A stretch of DNA of 64,000 nucleotides, taken from contig JAUZNX010000010.1 of the NCBI GenBank assembly GCA_030706745.1, forward strand, positions 62,001 to 126,000, given 5' to 3'. This DNA is from Bacteroidota bacterium. GTDB taxonomy: Bacteria; Bacteroidota; Ignavibacteria; Palsa-1295. Below the pieces are notes generated by a model. It saw nothing but the letters and a program-made list of their open reading frames with translations, was not told where the DNA came from and ran no database searches. Shown here one piece after another: positions 16,001-23,899 of this stretch (positions are counted from its first letter, which is position 1; each line of letters begins with the position of its first letter). A program made the translations under genes and the position numbers.

Positions 16001-18136
16001 AATACGGCCAGCGGTTCTCAGGCGCTCTTTAGCAACACAACCGGCACGTACAACACGGCCAGCGGCACTCAGGCGCTCCTTAGCAACACGACCGGCAACT
16101 ACAACACAGCCATCGGCTACATTACGCTCCAAAACAACACGACAGGCAGCAGCAACATGGCCAGCGGCGCCTATGCACTCTATAGCAATACAACTGGCGA
16201 CGACAACACCGCCAGCGGCACCGATGCACTCAATAACAACACGACCGGCCACAGCAACACCGCCAGCGGCGTCAGCGCGCTCTATGGCAACACGACCGGC
16301 AACTTCAACACCGCCAGCGGCTTTCTGGCACTTAACAGCAACACAACCGGAAGCAGCAACACGGCCAGCGGAATCGCAGCGCTGCGACAAAACACGACCG
16401 GCAGCGGGAATACTGCCAGCGGTTACTACGCACTCCAAGCCAACAGCGCAAGCGGCAATTCTGCCTTTGGTTATGGCTCGCTACAAACAAACACAACTGG
16501 TGTTGCCAACGTCGGTGTTGGCGATAGCGCATTGTATTCGAGTACAACTGCCAGCGGAAATACTGCCGTCGGCTATGCATCGATGTGGGAGAACACGACG
16601 GGGTATGACAATTCCGCTATCGGCGATAGCGCATTGTTCTCAAATACGACCGGTTACAACAACACGGCCAGTGGCGTCCAGGCGCTCTATAGCAACACAA
16701 CCGGCTTCGACAATACGGCGAGCGGCGCTTATGCGCTCTTTAGCAACTTATTCGGCGGCAACAACGCCGCCAGCGGCTTCTCTGCGCTCACGAGCAACAC
16801 GACCGGCTGGGGAAACACTGCTAGCGGCTTCTCTGCGCTCGCGAACAACACGAGCGGCGACTACAACACGGCCAGCGGTGCCTATGCGCTCATAAGCAAC
16901 ACGACCGGCAGCTTAAATACGGCCAGCGGCATCAGTGCGCTCTCTAGCAACACGACCGGTGACGAAAATACGGCCAGCGGAGACGATGCGCTCGCTAACA
17001 ACACGACCGGCATCGGAAATACGGCCAGCGGCGTCAGTGCGCTCTATGGCAACACGACCGGCGACGGTAACGCGGCCAGCGGAAAGTGGGCGCTTTTTAG
17101 CAACACGACCGGAAGCTTCAACACCGCCAGCGGCTACCAGGCGCTCTTTTCCAACACGACCGGCATCGAAAATACGGCCAGCGGTAGGCAGGCTCTCGGT
17201 GACAACACGACCGGCGGCAACAACACGGCCAGCGGCACGTATGCGCTTTATAGCAACACGACCGCCAGCGGCAATTCTGCCTTTGGGTATGGCTCGCTGC
17301 AAGCGAACACCACCGGCGTTGCCAATGTCGCCCTTGGTGATAGTGCGCTCTATTCAAATACGACCGCCAGCGGAAACACCGCCGTCGGCTACCGTTCGAT
17401 GTGGCAGAATACGACGGGGCATGACAATTCCGCTATCGGCGATAGCGCATTGTTCTCAAACACGACTGGCTTCAAGAACACCGGCATCGGCTTCGAGGCA
17501 CTTCATAGCAACACGACCGGCGTCAACAACACGGCAACGGGCTTTCAGGCGCTCTATGACAACACGACCGGCAACGACAACACGGTAACGGGCGTTGCGG
17601 CGCTCGAAATCAACACGTCCGGCACCAACAACACGGCCACCGGCGTGGCTTCGCTTGCCAACAACTCGACCGGCAATGGTAACACCGCCAGCGGCTGGGG
17701 GGCACTATCTTCTAACTTAGCTGGCACCAATCTGACTGCAATCGGCATAAGCGCTGACGTGAGTACCGATGGCCTTACAGACGCTACCGCGATCGGGGCC
17801 AATGCTTCAGTCACTGCCAGCCACACAGTGCAACTTGGCAGTTCGACGGTGACGGTGGTCCATACCTCCGGCTCGATCGTGACCACTGCTGGCTTTGCGG
17901 CGGCATATCGCGCGGACAATAGCGCAAGCGTCACCATCCTTGCGACGGACCACATCGTGAAGCTCACGCACGCGGGTTCGACCGGCGTGACCATGCCCAC
18001 GCCGATCGCGGCCGGGCAGGTGATCACGATCTGGAATGCGACCGGATCTGCAACGACCACGACCGTGGTGCCCAATGGCGCCGCCTACGAATTTGTAACG
18101 GATGGTTCAACCTGGTCGCACGTGCCACTGCAATAG
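13007..18136 (+). CDS. Giant secreted repeat protein (YadA-head-like 17-residue repeats)
   Basis: A 1709-residue exported protein. The signal peptide ends near AFSQD and is followed by about 130 residues (PHTLSYQGVLQ, DGQYTITVHLYSD, PLTPLSATPYALG) found at the start of many Bacteroidota surface proteins. From about residue 340 to 1570 the chain is a near-uninterrupted run of some 70 units of 17 residues with consensus NTASGxxALxSNTTGxx, similar in style to collagen-free head repeats of trimeric adhesins. Five copies of a longer super-repeat (ASGNSAFGYGSL...AVGYRSMWQNTTG) punctuate the run. The C-terminal 120 residues form a separate beta-rich domain. No T9SS tail or S74 peptidase is visible. 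Likely a surface fibre or adhesin. The start at 13007 is an ATG directly before the signal peptide. Confidence 0.88.
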   Translation: MYRYYFLGARLAVCLIALSFSTTAFSQDIPHTLSYQGVLQGADSKIVADGQYTITVHLYSDANGDREVWKETLPTTLSNGIFNIALGSTIPLPPMDRPLWAGTQIGNGEVMKPLTPLSATPYALGIADNSVTKGKMATDYVSSLTLNGQTVSGRGADINIQTGDGIVAAVDPATNTLLLKSGPTSLEGAKGGAVQGNTTISGSLTVTGSSYLGSSSAPTTIYGDEHLSGSLIMASGKTLTIPDLASSSVVRTDGSSNLTTGKVGVSDLSATGSASSTTFLRGDNTWAAPGGNGWNLTGNSGTTYRTNFIGTTDGQNLQIRVNNQQAGLIEYNGNTNTGIGYQVLNSNTTGFSNTASGFQSLFRNTTGIQNTASGTYALFSNTTGISNTASGAAALLENTTGSNNTAIGGAALEINTTGGDNTATGFQALAYNTAGGNNTASGSYALFSNSSGGSNTASGYGALESNTTGGYNTSSGANTLANNTTGTYNTASGASALRGNTTGSNNTASGHQALYSNTTGTYNTASGDQALYSNTTGNFNMASGSGTLANNTTGNFNMASGSGALANNTTGTYNMASGADALLNNTTGNNNTASGPNALYSNTTASGNSAFGYGSLQANASGVANVAVGDSALFSNTTASGNTAVGYRSMWRNATGFGNSAFGDSALIFNRYGNNNTADGYQALSSNTTGGSNTAIGSQALNSNTIGFENTASGAQALFSNTTGFDNMASGLQALYSNTDGYENTASGVQALFSNTDGSENTASGFEALEFNTTGNYNTASGYLALNSNTTGYFNTASGAQALVLNTTGNFNTASGYTALLSNTTGAYNTASGVYALLNNTTASGNAAFGFGSLFTNTAGVANVAVGDSALFRSTTASGNTAVGYRSMWQNTTGFDNSAIGDSALFSNTTGSSSTASGVYALKFNTTASGNAAFGYGSLYTNTTGVANVAVGDSALFSNTTASGNTAVGYRSIWQNTTGFDNSAIGDSALFSNTIGNSNTASGSQALFSNTTGTYNTASGTQALLSNTTGNYNTAIGYITLQNNTTGSSNMASGAYALYSNTTGDDNTASGTDALNNNTTGHSNTASGVSALYGNTTGNFNTASGFLALNSNTTGSSNTASGIAALRQNTTGSGNTASGYYALQANSASGNSAFGYGSLQTNTTGVANVGVGDSALYSSTTASGNTAVGYASMWENTTGYDNSAIGDSALFSNTTGYNNTASGVQALYSNTTGFDNTASGAYALFSNLFGGNNAASGFSALTSNTTGWGNTASGFSALANNTSGDYNTASGAYALISNTTGSLNTASGISALSSNTTGDENTASGDDALANNTTGIGNTASGVSALYGNTTGDGNAASGKWALFSNTTGSFNTASGYQALFSNTTGIENTASGRQALGDNTTGGNNTASGTYALYSNTTASGNSAFGYGSLQANTTGVANVALGDSALYSNTTASGNTAVGYRSMWQNTTGHDNSAIGDSALFSNTTGFKNTGIGFEALHSNTTGVNNTATGFQALYDNTTGNDNTVTGVAALEINTSGTNNTATGVASLANNSTGNGNTASGWGALSSNLAGTNLTAIGISADVSTDGLTDATAIGANASVTASHTVQLGSSTVTVVHTSGSIVTTAGFAAAYRADNSASVTILATDHIVKLTHAGSTGVTMPTPIAAGQVITIWNATGSATTTTVVPNGAAYEFVTDGSTWSHVPLQ
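14020..17710 (+). repeat. 51-bp tandem coding repeats with five super-repeats
   Basis: DNA-level counterpart of the 17-residue repeats: about 72 units of 51 bp. Five super-repeat blocks of about 200 bp lie near 14811-15010, 15530-15735, 15780-15990, 16447-16650 and 17262-17465, and are more similar to each other than to the simple units between them. Such an array is prone to recombination and length change. It also keeps two other frames open for hundreds of codons, giving false ORFs on both strands. Confidence 0.9.
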
Positions 18137-18323
18137 ACAGTAAATCTTTCAAACACGCGTCGAGTAGAGAGTTCAAAAGAGGATCCCGCTCCTGTCGCCA
18201 TTCTCATGGTCGCGGCTGGGGCGGGCACTCCTCCTTTTGGGATGGAACGGAAACTACTTTCAATTTATTCATTATGCTGCCCGCTCATTTAGATTCACTT
18301 TTTCTTTCCCTGTTCTTCGGAGT

Positions 18324-19895
18324 ATGGAGGTACTCGAGTCGCGTCTTCAGAAGCTCAGCGCGCAGTTCCGTGTTTATCTGTATTCCGACCCGGAGCGGGC
18401 GTTCGCCATCATGAGCGAGGGCGTCAGTCTTGCCTTGGAACACGGTGAGCAGCGGTGGCACATTTCGTTTTTGATCGCGCAGGCGGAGGTCCGGCTCCTA
18501 AATGGGCGTGCCCAAGAAGCACTCGACATCATCGAGTCCGCTCTGCCACGAGCCAGTCAGTTCGGCGACCCGGAGATGCTCGCGAAGGCGCATGGCGTCC
18601 ACGCTTCGATCCGACGGAATCTTGGCAACGGCCCGGAGCAAATCATCGAGGAGTTGCTGCTCGCCCGCGAATTCGCGAAACAGACAAGCATTCCTCGGCT
18701 ACAGATCTGGATATTGCAAGCGCTCGCCGATGCGTATTGTCACGATTCGATCGACACGGCCTTTGATTTCTACCAGGAGGTTTTGTCGCATGAGGCTGCA
18801 TCGCCCGCCCAACGGGCAAGTGCGCTTACCGAAATGTCAAAGATACACCTGCTGCAGGAGGACTATCATTCGGCACTGACCCTTTCGAGGCAATCATACG
18901 AGCTCTTGAAGGACACAGACGAAGTCAATTCGATCGGTGCTTCCCTACTGGTCTCCGGCAAGGCGATGATGGGTCTCGATCAGCTCGACGCGGCGATCGA
19001 TAAGTTCGAAGAGGTGCTCCGATTGGGCGGTGGCAAGAATACGAATTCTGCCTTGGGCGAGTTGGGAATGGCATATTTGGCGGTCGGGAGACTCCCCGCT
19101 GCCAAGGAGATTCTTCAAAAAGCACTTAGCACTGAGAATCAATATCATAACGTACTGGTCTTGCGACTACTGTTTGCAAAGGTCTTGGTTCTCGAAGGGA
19201 ATAAATCTGAGGCACTCGAAGAAGTGCAGGCGGTGGAGTCCCAGGCTGCGACGGCTGGTGAAATGGAGCGTGCTGCTCTGTACCCGCTCATTTCCCAGGT
19301 ATTTGAACTGCTCGCGATGTGGGAGCAAGCGTTCCGTTATGGCAAGCTGAAAGCAGATCTCGATCATAAGTTACATGCACAACGGTTCGAGCAACGGCTC
19401 TCGGCATTGAACCGCCACGTTGCGATCGGACGAGAGCGCATCGAGAAGGAACGGCAACTCTTGCGCGCGGAACGGCTGGAACGAGAACTGACGACCCAGG
19501 CCCTGCAACTGACCTCCCAGGCAGAACTACTCACGAGCGTTCGCCAAGACTTGCAGGAGCTCGTGCGCGACTCGAATCTGCCCCGCGAGACGGTCAAAAA
19601 GATGAATGACCGGCTGAAGACGCTGCCCTGCAAATCGGTCGATTGGAAGAAGTTCGACACGCAGTTCAAAGCGGTCCATCCCGACTTCGTGCACAGCCTG
19701 ACCACTAAGCACCCGATGCTCTCCGCCGGCGATGTTCGGCTTTGCTCACTGGTCCGTATGCAAATGAAGTCTGACGAAATCGCGAGGCTGTTCTGTCTCT
19801 CGGAGCGTTCCGTGGAGACGCACCGCTTTCGGGTCCGCAAGAAACTACAACTCGAACGCAGTGAAGATCTGACACTTTACCTCACGAAGATATAA
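18324..19895 (+). CDS. TPR-repeat regulator with C-terminal LuxR-type HTH
   Basis: Cytoplasmic regulator of about 523 residues. The frame is open from 18237, but ATG 18324 (MEVLESRLQK) begins the soluble repeat domain. Upstream residues are Phe-rich and unlike a protein N-terminus. Residues 1-370 consist of helical pairs resembling tetratricopeptide repeats (for example LGELGMAYLAVGRLPAAKEILQ). A charged coiled coil follows (about 375-440, rich in RERIEKERQLLRAERLERE). The last 65 residues form a LuxR/GerE-like helix-turn-helix (DVRLCSLVRMQMKSDEIARL, SERSVETHRFRVRKKL). This build is common in Bacteroidota as an orphan transcription regulator; the ligand or partner is unknown. Confidence 0.85.
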   Translation: MEVLESRLQKLSAQFRVYLYSDPERAFAIMSEGVSLALEHGEQRWHISFLIAQAEVRLLNGRAQEALDIIESALPRASQFGDPEMLAKAHGVHASIRRNLGNGPEQIIEELLLAREFAKQTSIPRLQIWILQALADAYCHDSIDTAFDFYQEVLSHEAASPAQRASALTEMSKIHLLQEDYHSALTLSRQSYELLKDTDEVNSIGASLLVSGKAMMGLDQLDAAIDKFEEVLRLGGGKNTNSALGELGMAYLAVGRLPAAKEILQKALSTENQYHNVLVLRLLFAKVLVLEGNKSEALEEVQAVESQAATAGEMERAALYPLISQVFELLAMWEQAFRYGKLKADLDHKLHAQRFEQRLSALNRHVAIGRERIEKERQLLRAERLERELTTQALQLTSQAELLTSVRQDLQELVRDSNLPRETVKKMNDRLKTLPCKSVDWKKFDTQFKAVHPDFVHSLTTKHPMLSAGDVRLCSLVRMQMKSDEIARLFCLSERSVETHRFRVRKKLQLERSEDLTLYLTKI

Positions 19896-19898
19896 CCG

Positions 19899-19977
19899 CG
19901 GCAAGTGTATCGGCGGGTTGCGCTCGCCGACTCCGCAGGCAGGAGCCAGCTCCCCCGGCTGGCGAACCTTGCCGTTG
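19899..19977. repeat. Multi-hairpin palindromic element (GTGTATCGGCG family)
   Basis: Starts a few bases after the stop of the TPR regulator. An outer stem CGGCAAG...CTTGCCG closes two inner hairpins: GGCG/CGCC around TATCGGCGGGTTGCGCTCGCCGA and GCCAG...CTGGC. The first 11 bases (GTGTATCGGCG) and the GCGAG/CTCGC theme recur in the larger palindrome at 54957-55028. It is probably a dispersed repeat, but it could form the first part of a structured leader to the methionine synthase gene. Confidence 0.5.
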
Positions 19978-20094
19978 ACCGCTTGGTTATTGATCTGCGT
20001 GGTGCTTTGACCGATAGCTTGCCGCCACGAGGCGCACCCTGGGGTGCGACAGTAAAGAATGTGCTAAAGCGTCGACGTACCTGCCGTTTTGGAG

Positions 20095-20137
20095 ACTCGG
20101 AGCGTCGGCCTGATAGGTCGTAACTCCGAGTTTTTTT
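20095..20137 (+). terminator. Intrinsic terminator or attenuator just upstream of metH-like gene
   Basis: An 8-bp perfect stem ACTCGGAG (20095-20102) with CTCCGAGT (20124-20131), a nested GGCCT/AGGTC pair in the loop and a run of seven T (20131-20137). The structure ends only 5 bases before the ATG of the downstream gene on the same strand. It may simply end the upstream TPR gene transcript about 200 bases after its stop, or act as an attenuator of the methionine synthase gene. Another strong hairpin (CGCACC/GGTGCG, about 20031-20047) lies between. Confidence 0.75.
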
Positions 20138-20142
20138 ATTGT

Positions 20143-22044
20143 ATGCCGGAACAAGAGCTTACCTGTACCTACGATCCGCTGAAAGAATTTCTCGCGCACT
20201 ATGCCGATGCAAAATCGGTAAAGAGCGAGACATCGTCGTATGCGGACATGACGATCGAGGAGAAACTGAAGCAGCGGATCATCGATGGTGATCGGCTCGG
20301 ATTAGACGACGACCTTCGTGCCGCACTTGGGACGTACTCCGCTCTTCAGATCATCAACGACATCCTGCTCGGTGGTATGAAGGTCGTCGGCGATCTCTTC
20401 GGCGCGGGTGAGATGCAGCTTCCCTTCGTGCTCCAATCGGCGGAGACGATGAAGGCCGCCGTGAAATTCCTCGAGCCCTACATGGAGAAGCTCGAGGGTG
20501 AGCAATCCAAAGGTGTGATGGTGCTTGCGACGGTCAAAGGCGATGTGCATGACATCGGCAAGAATTTGGTCGATATTATTCTCACCAACAATGGCTATCG
20601 CGTAGTCAATCTCGGCATCAAAGTCGCACTCGAACCGATGCTCGAAGCCGTCACGCGCGAGCATGCGGATGCACTTGGCATGTCTGGCCTGCTGGTGAAA
20701 TCGACGGCGATCATGAAGGAAAATCTGGAAGTGATGGAGTCGCGCAACATCCGAATTCCGGTTGTGCTCGGTGGCGCTGCGCTTACGCGGAAGTTTGTCG
20801 AGAAGGATTTGCGCGCACTCTATGCCGGCCCACTCTCTTACGCGCAGGATGCATTCGATGGACTGCACTTCATGGAAGAATTAAAAAATCCGAGTGCGAT
20901 TAGAGACACCTCTTCTTTGCCCATCCCGTCCACTCTGCCCACTAACGGCGCGGAAGATTTTGAGGAAGAACTCGATAACGCCACGGGCGCCGACTCCAAA
21001 ATTCTAATGGCCAGTCGTACGTTGCCCTGGCTGCAACATCCCAAGCAAACAACTTCGGGTGCGGAGAAGAGCATTGAGCTCGAAGCGATGGAGGAGGAGA
21101 TCGCGGAATTCCCGATCGCAGTTCGCAAGATCGAAACCGCGGAAGGCACCGAGAGACTGGTGCGTACCAGCGCGACACCGCACGACAATCCGGTGCCCAC
21201 GCCTCCCTTCTGGGGATCGCGCGTTGTCGATGACATCAAGCTCGAAAAAGTCTGGGAATACCTGAACGAAGTCGCGCTCTTCCGCGGACAATGGCAACTG
21301 AAGCGCGGCAAAAAAACTCCGGAAGAGTTTGCAAAACAGGTCGAAGAAATTGCTCGACCCAAGCTCGCTGAATTCAAGCTCCGTGCAAAACGTGATCGAG
21401 TGCTGGAGCCAAAGGTTGCATACGGGTACTTCCCCTGCTACTCCGAAGCTGATGATCTCGTTGTGCTGAGACCAAAGAACCAGAAGGACCTCTTCGTATC
21501 ATGGGAGCCGTTCGTCCCAGCCGATTTAGAAGAGTGGACCCGCTTTACCTTCCCTCGGCAGCCCACGGCTCGCAGGCTCTGCATCGCGGACTTCTATTTG
21601 CCCAAAGAGGAATCCGAGCGGCGCAACCAGACGGATGTCGTGGCTTTCACTGCCGTGACCGTGGGCCGCGAGGCAAGTCGGTATACCGCGAAGCTTTTTT
21701 CATCGAACGAATATTCGGACTATCTCTTCATGCACGGCCTTTCGGTCGAAACCGCCGAAGCACTCGCGGAGTACTGGCATAAAATCGTACGGACCGAGCT
21801 TGGAATTTCCGGCCAGGATGCACCCGAGATTGCGCGCCTGTTCAGCCAGGGTTATCAGGGCTCGCGGTTCTCGTTCGGCTATCCGGCATGCCCAAACCTC
21901 GATGATCAGACCAAATTGTTTGATCTGATTCGCCCCGAGCGCATTGGCGTGACCCTGAGCGAGGAATATCATCTGGAGCCAGAGCAATCGACGACTGCGA
22001 TCGTTTCCCATCACCCGAACGCGAAATATTTCGCCATTAAATGA
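20143..22044 (+). CDS. metH: Cobalamin-dependent methionine synthase, C-terminal half (split MetH)
   Basis: Contains only the second half of MetH, about 633 residues versus roughly 1200 for the whole enzyme. Order: helical cap domain (about residues 30-120), B12-binding Rossmann domain with GDVHDIGKN (His ligand to cobalt) and VVLGGAALT, a variable acidic linker of about 100 residues, then the AdoMet reactivation domain (PFWGSRVVD, FRGQWQ, RPERIGVTLSEEYHLEPEQST). The homocysteine and methyltetrahydrofolate domains are absent and no frame upstream encodes them, so a separate gene must supply them. The start is taken as ATG 20143: the earlier in-frame TTG would run through the terminator hairpin. 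No Shine-Dalgarno is visible. Confidence 0.93.
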   Translation: MPEQELTCTYDPLKEFLAHYADAKSVKSETSSYADMTIEEKLKQRIIDGDRLGLDDDLRAALGTYSALQIINDILLGGMKVVGDLFGAGEMQLPFVLQSAETMKAAVKFLEPYMEKLEGEQSKGVMVLATVKGDVHDIGKNLVDIILTNNGYRVVNLGIKVALEPMLEAVTREHADALGMSGLLVKSTAIMKENLEVMESRNIRIPVVLGGAALTRKFVEKDLRALYAGPLSYAQDAFDGLHFMEELKNPSAIRDTSSLPIPSTLPTNGAEDFEEELDNATGADSKILMASRTLPWLQHPKQTTSGAEKSIELEAMEEEIAEFPIAVRKIETAEGTERLVRTSATPHDNPVPTPPFWGSRVVDDIKLEKVWEYLNEVALFRGQWQLKRGKKTPEEFAKQVEEIARPKLAEFKLRAKRDRVLEPKVAYGYFPCYSEADDLVVLRPKNQKDLFVSWEPFVPADLEEWTRFTFPRQPTARRLCIADFYLPKEESERRNQTDVVAFTAVTVGREASRYTAKLFSSNEYSDYLFMHGLSVETAEALAEYWHKIVRTELGISGQDAPEIARLFSQGYQGSRFSFGYPACPNLDDQTKLFDLIRPERIGVTLSEEYHLEPEQSTTAIVSHHPNAKYFAIK

Positions 22045-22183
22045 AGAGCTTTGTGCCGGTTTTTGTGTAACCCCCCAGATTTTTTCGTATTTTTACAGTC
22101 GTACAATGGGAATAGACATCCCAGATTGTACACGTCAATATGAACAATTCGGGACGATTCGCTAATGGTCGCCCCGGCTCGCC

Positions 22184-22828
22184 ATGATCCGCATACTAAT
22201 AGCGGACGATCATGCAATCGTCCGTGAGGGCTTGAAACAGATCGTCCAGCAAACGATGGATATCGTCGTTGCTGGCGAGGCATCGAACGCGGCCGAAACT
22301 CTGGAAATGGTTCGGAAACTTCCGATTGACCTCCTCCTGCTCGACATTTCCATGCCTGGCCGTTCCGGACTCGATGTCCTCGTGGAAATCAAACGAGATC
22401 TGCCGAATCTTCCGGTTCTTATTCTAAGTCTGCATCCAGAGGATCAGTACGCACTCCGAATGCTCAAAGCTGGTGCAGCCGGTTACGTCACCAAGGAGAG
22501 CGCTTCCGAACAGCTCATCCACGCAATCCGGAAGGTTGCAAGCGGCGGAAAGTACATGAGTATGCCGTTGGCAGAAAAGCTCGTATTTGGAATGGTAAGG
22601 GATCAAGGGCTTGCGCCCCATGAATTGTTGTCGAATCGAGAATTCCAGGTCTTCCGAATGATTGCTGCTGGCAAATCCGTGGGGGAGATTGCGGAAGAGC
22701 TTTCTCTTTCAGCCAAAACGATTTCTACGAATCGCGCGCGCATTATTGAGAAAATGGGGCTGCGGAACAATGCCGAATTCACCCAATACGCGATTCAACA
22801 TAAGCTCCTGGACGCGACAGTCGCCTGA
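22184..22828 (+). CDS. NarL/FixJ-family response regulator
   Basis: Two-component response regulator of 214 residues. The receiver domain has the acidic pair DD at residues 8-9, phospho-acceptor Asp54 in LLLLDISMPG, and the conserved Lys in TKES near residue 104. The output domain is a LuxR-type HTH (LSNREFQVFRMIAAGKSVGEIAEELSLSAKTISTNRARI). It would bind DNA when phosphorylated. No histidine kinase gene is adjacent, so it is an orphan regulator within this window. The 140-base gap after metH is A+T-rich and probably holds its promoter. Confidence 0.95.
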   Translation: MIRILIADDHAIVREGLKQIVQQTMDIVVAGEASNAAETLEMVRKLPIDLLLLDISMPGRSGLDVLVEIKRDLPNLPVLILSLHPEDQYALRMLKAGAAGYVTKESASEQLIHAIRKVASGGKYMSMPLAEKLVFGMVRDQGLAPHELLSNREFQVFRMIAAGKSVGEIAEELSLSAKTISTNRARIIEKMGLRNNAEFTQYAIQHKLLDATVA

Positions 22829-22835
22829 CAGCAAA

Positions 22836-22862
22836 CCTCTCGGCTCCTGGCAAGCCGAGCAT
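22836..22862 (+). terminator. Hairpin after response regulator gene
   Basis: A perfect 7-bp stem CTCGGCT/AGCCGAG with a 7-base loop lies just after the stop of the response regulator. There is no long T-run behind it, so it is a weak or Rho-assisted terminator candidate at best. Confidence 0.4.
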
Positions 22863-22988
22863 CTCTCGCATATTTCCCCAAAATTGCAGCCTAGCGAAGT
22901 CTTGTAGGACAAACACCTACGTTGCACCGCCTGTTATCCTACCAATTTTACCGCTATTCACCGATTTCATAGCAGTAGTTGTATTTGG

Positions 22989-22996
22989 TATCTTTG
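22989..22996 (+). promoter_or_regulatory. Candidate Bacteroidota-type -7 box
   Basis: TATCTTTG matches the TAnnTTTG -7 consensus of Bacteroidota primary sigma factor promoters. It lies in the 339-base gene-free gap between the response regulator and the XRE gene, about 10 bases before the candidate small RNA. A -33 TTTG element was not clearly seen; TTTC occurs about 26 bases upstream. Confidence 0.45.
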
Positions 22997-23002
22997 TACC
23001 GT

Positions 23003-23123
23003 CAGTAACGAATTGGCAAAACCAGTCGAAATTGGCCCGCGTGAAAGCGCGGTTCTCTTACCACATATTGACGGACCAGGCCCCGGCTCGCTCCCCAAAT
23101 GAGAGCTCGGGGTCATTTTTTTT
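23003..23123 (+). ncRNA. Candidate small RNA with intrinsic terminator
   Basis: The gap 22829-23167 has no ORF, but it contains a promoter-like TATCTTTG, a perfect small hairpin CCGCG-TGAAAG-CGCGG (about 23037-23054) and a strong terminator: CCCCG (23081-23085) with CGGGG (23108-23112), extended by CTC/GAG, followed by eight T (23116-23123). The next gene is on the opposite strand, so this terminator cannot be an attenuator for it, and it is 250 bases from the previous gene. This suggests an independent transcript of about 120 nt. It does not match SRP RNA, tmRNA, RNase P or 6S RNA by motif. Confidence 0.45.
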
Positions 23124-23167
23124 AAAGACATTCCCGGGGCGCTTCGTGTCTCGGCTCTACCAAAAAA

Positions 23168-23536
23168 CTACTCGGGTATTTCTTTTGGTCCGCCCGGTGC
23201 AGGTGCAAATGCCAATTTGAAACCAAGCAAACCCAGAATCTGCTCGAGCTTTTCCAGGGAAAAGTGCCGGCGCTTGGCAAGGACATTTGACAGCGTGCCG
23301 CTATCGATCCCCATTTGTTTGCAGAGACGGTATCGCGTCAGGCCACGCTCGTTATGCGCGCGGTCGAGTAATTCCCGAAGATCGTCACGATAATCGCGGC
23401 CATCGGCGGCAATTGGGCTTTCTGTTGTTGGTGAGGTCATTCCTTGTGCGTTCATTGCAGGTGTAGAGTTGTTGAGTTGCGCTACGCGTATCGGGGTTTC
23501 GGCCCCGAATGTCGTCCGGTCTATGTCATGATTCAT
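23168..23536 (-). CDS. XRE-family helix-turn-helix regulator
   Basis: Small DNA-binding regulator. The frame is open to 23650. The Met at 23536 (MNHDIDRTTFG) is chosen because GAGAGG lies six bases upstream of it; the earlier Met codons lack such a site. The N-terminal 50 residues are low-complexity. The C-terminal 70 residues form a Cro/CI-type HTH (LTRYRLCKQMGIDSGTLSNVL followed by LEKLEQILGLLGFKL). The protein ends APAPGGPKEIPE. Targets are unknown. It is divergent from pfkA across a 360-base A+T-rich gap that presumably contains promoters for both. Confidence 0.8.
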   Translation of the reverse strand: MNHDIDRTTFGAETPIRVAQLNNSTPAMNAQGMTSPTTESPIAADGRDYRDDLRELLDRAHNERGLTRYRLCKQMGIDSGTLSNVLAKRRHFSLEKLEQILGLLGFKLAFAPAPGGPKEIPE

Positions 23537-23899
23537 ATGCATCCTCTCTTCCGCCCCAGCAATCAGCCTCGCTCTGAACGCGACCGGTTGCATGGTTCGG
23601 CTTTCCATAAGTCTCTTCAAAACATAGACCAATCGTATTCTTAACAACAACTTTGCCTGGAAAAAGCCCTTTCTTGAAAATTAATTTATGATTTACTTCT
23701 CATAGAATACGTCTTGGTGTTCTATTTGGGATGTTTTATAGTGTAGCACATCATTATAAATACCATTTTCTGACAGGCTAAAGATCAACTCAAACCGAGC
23801 ATGAGTAATGGATCCGGCGAATCCCAGATATTAAGCATTTTGCCGGGAGCCTCCAATATTCCTTAGATTTGTGTTACAAAGTTCGCGTTATACCAAAGA

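Noticed and set aside
13688-17588. Long open frames in other frames of the repeat gene (389 codons on minus, 429 and 217 codons on plus)
   Set aside because: They arise because the 51-bp repeat lacks stops in several frames; their translations are Arg/Thr/Ala-rich monotony without starts, signals or homology-like features.
14020-17710. Regular short repeats resembling a CRISPR array
   Set aside because: The period is 51 bp of fully coding sequence with no unique spacers, and it continues the 17-residue protein repeat in frame.
18160-18240. Possible terminator after the giant repeat gene (AAAAGAGGA with TCCTCCTTTT)
   Set aside because: The stem is imperfect with a large loop and no T-run on the plus strand follows it, so it was not listed as a feature.
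19899-20137. Cobalamin, SAM or SAH riboswitch upstream of metH
   Set aside because: The conserved boxes of these classes were not found; only generic hairpins and a terminator are visible, so the region is reported as an unidentified leader instead.
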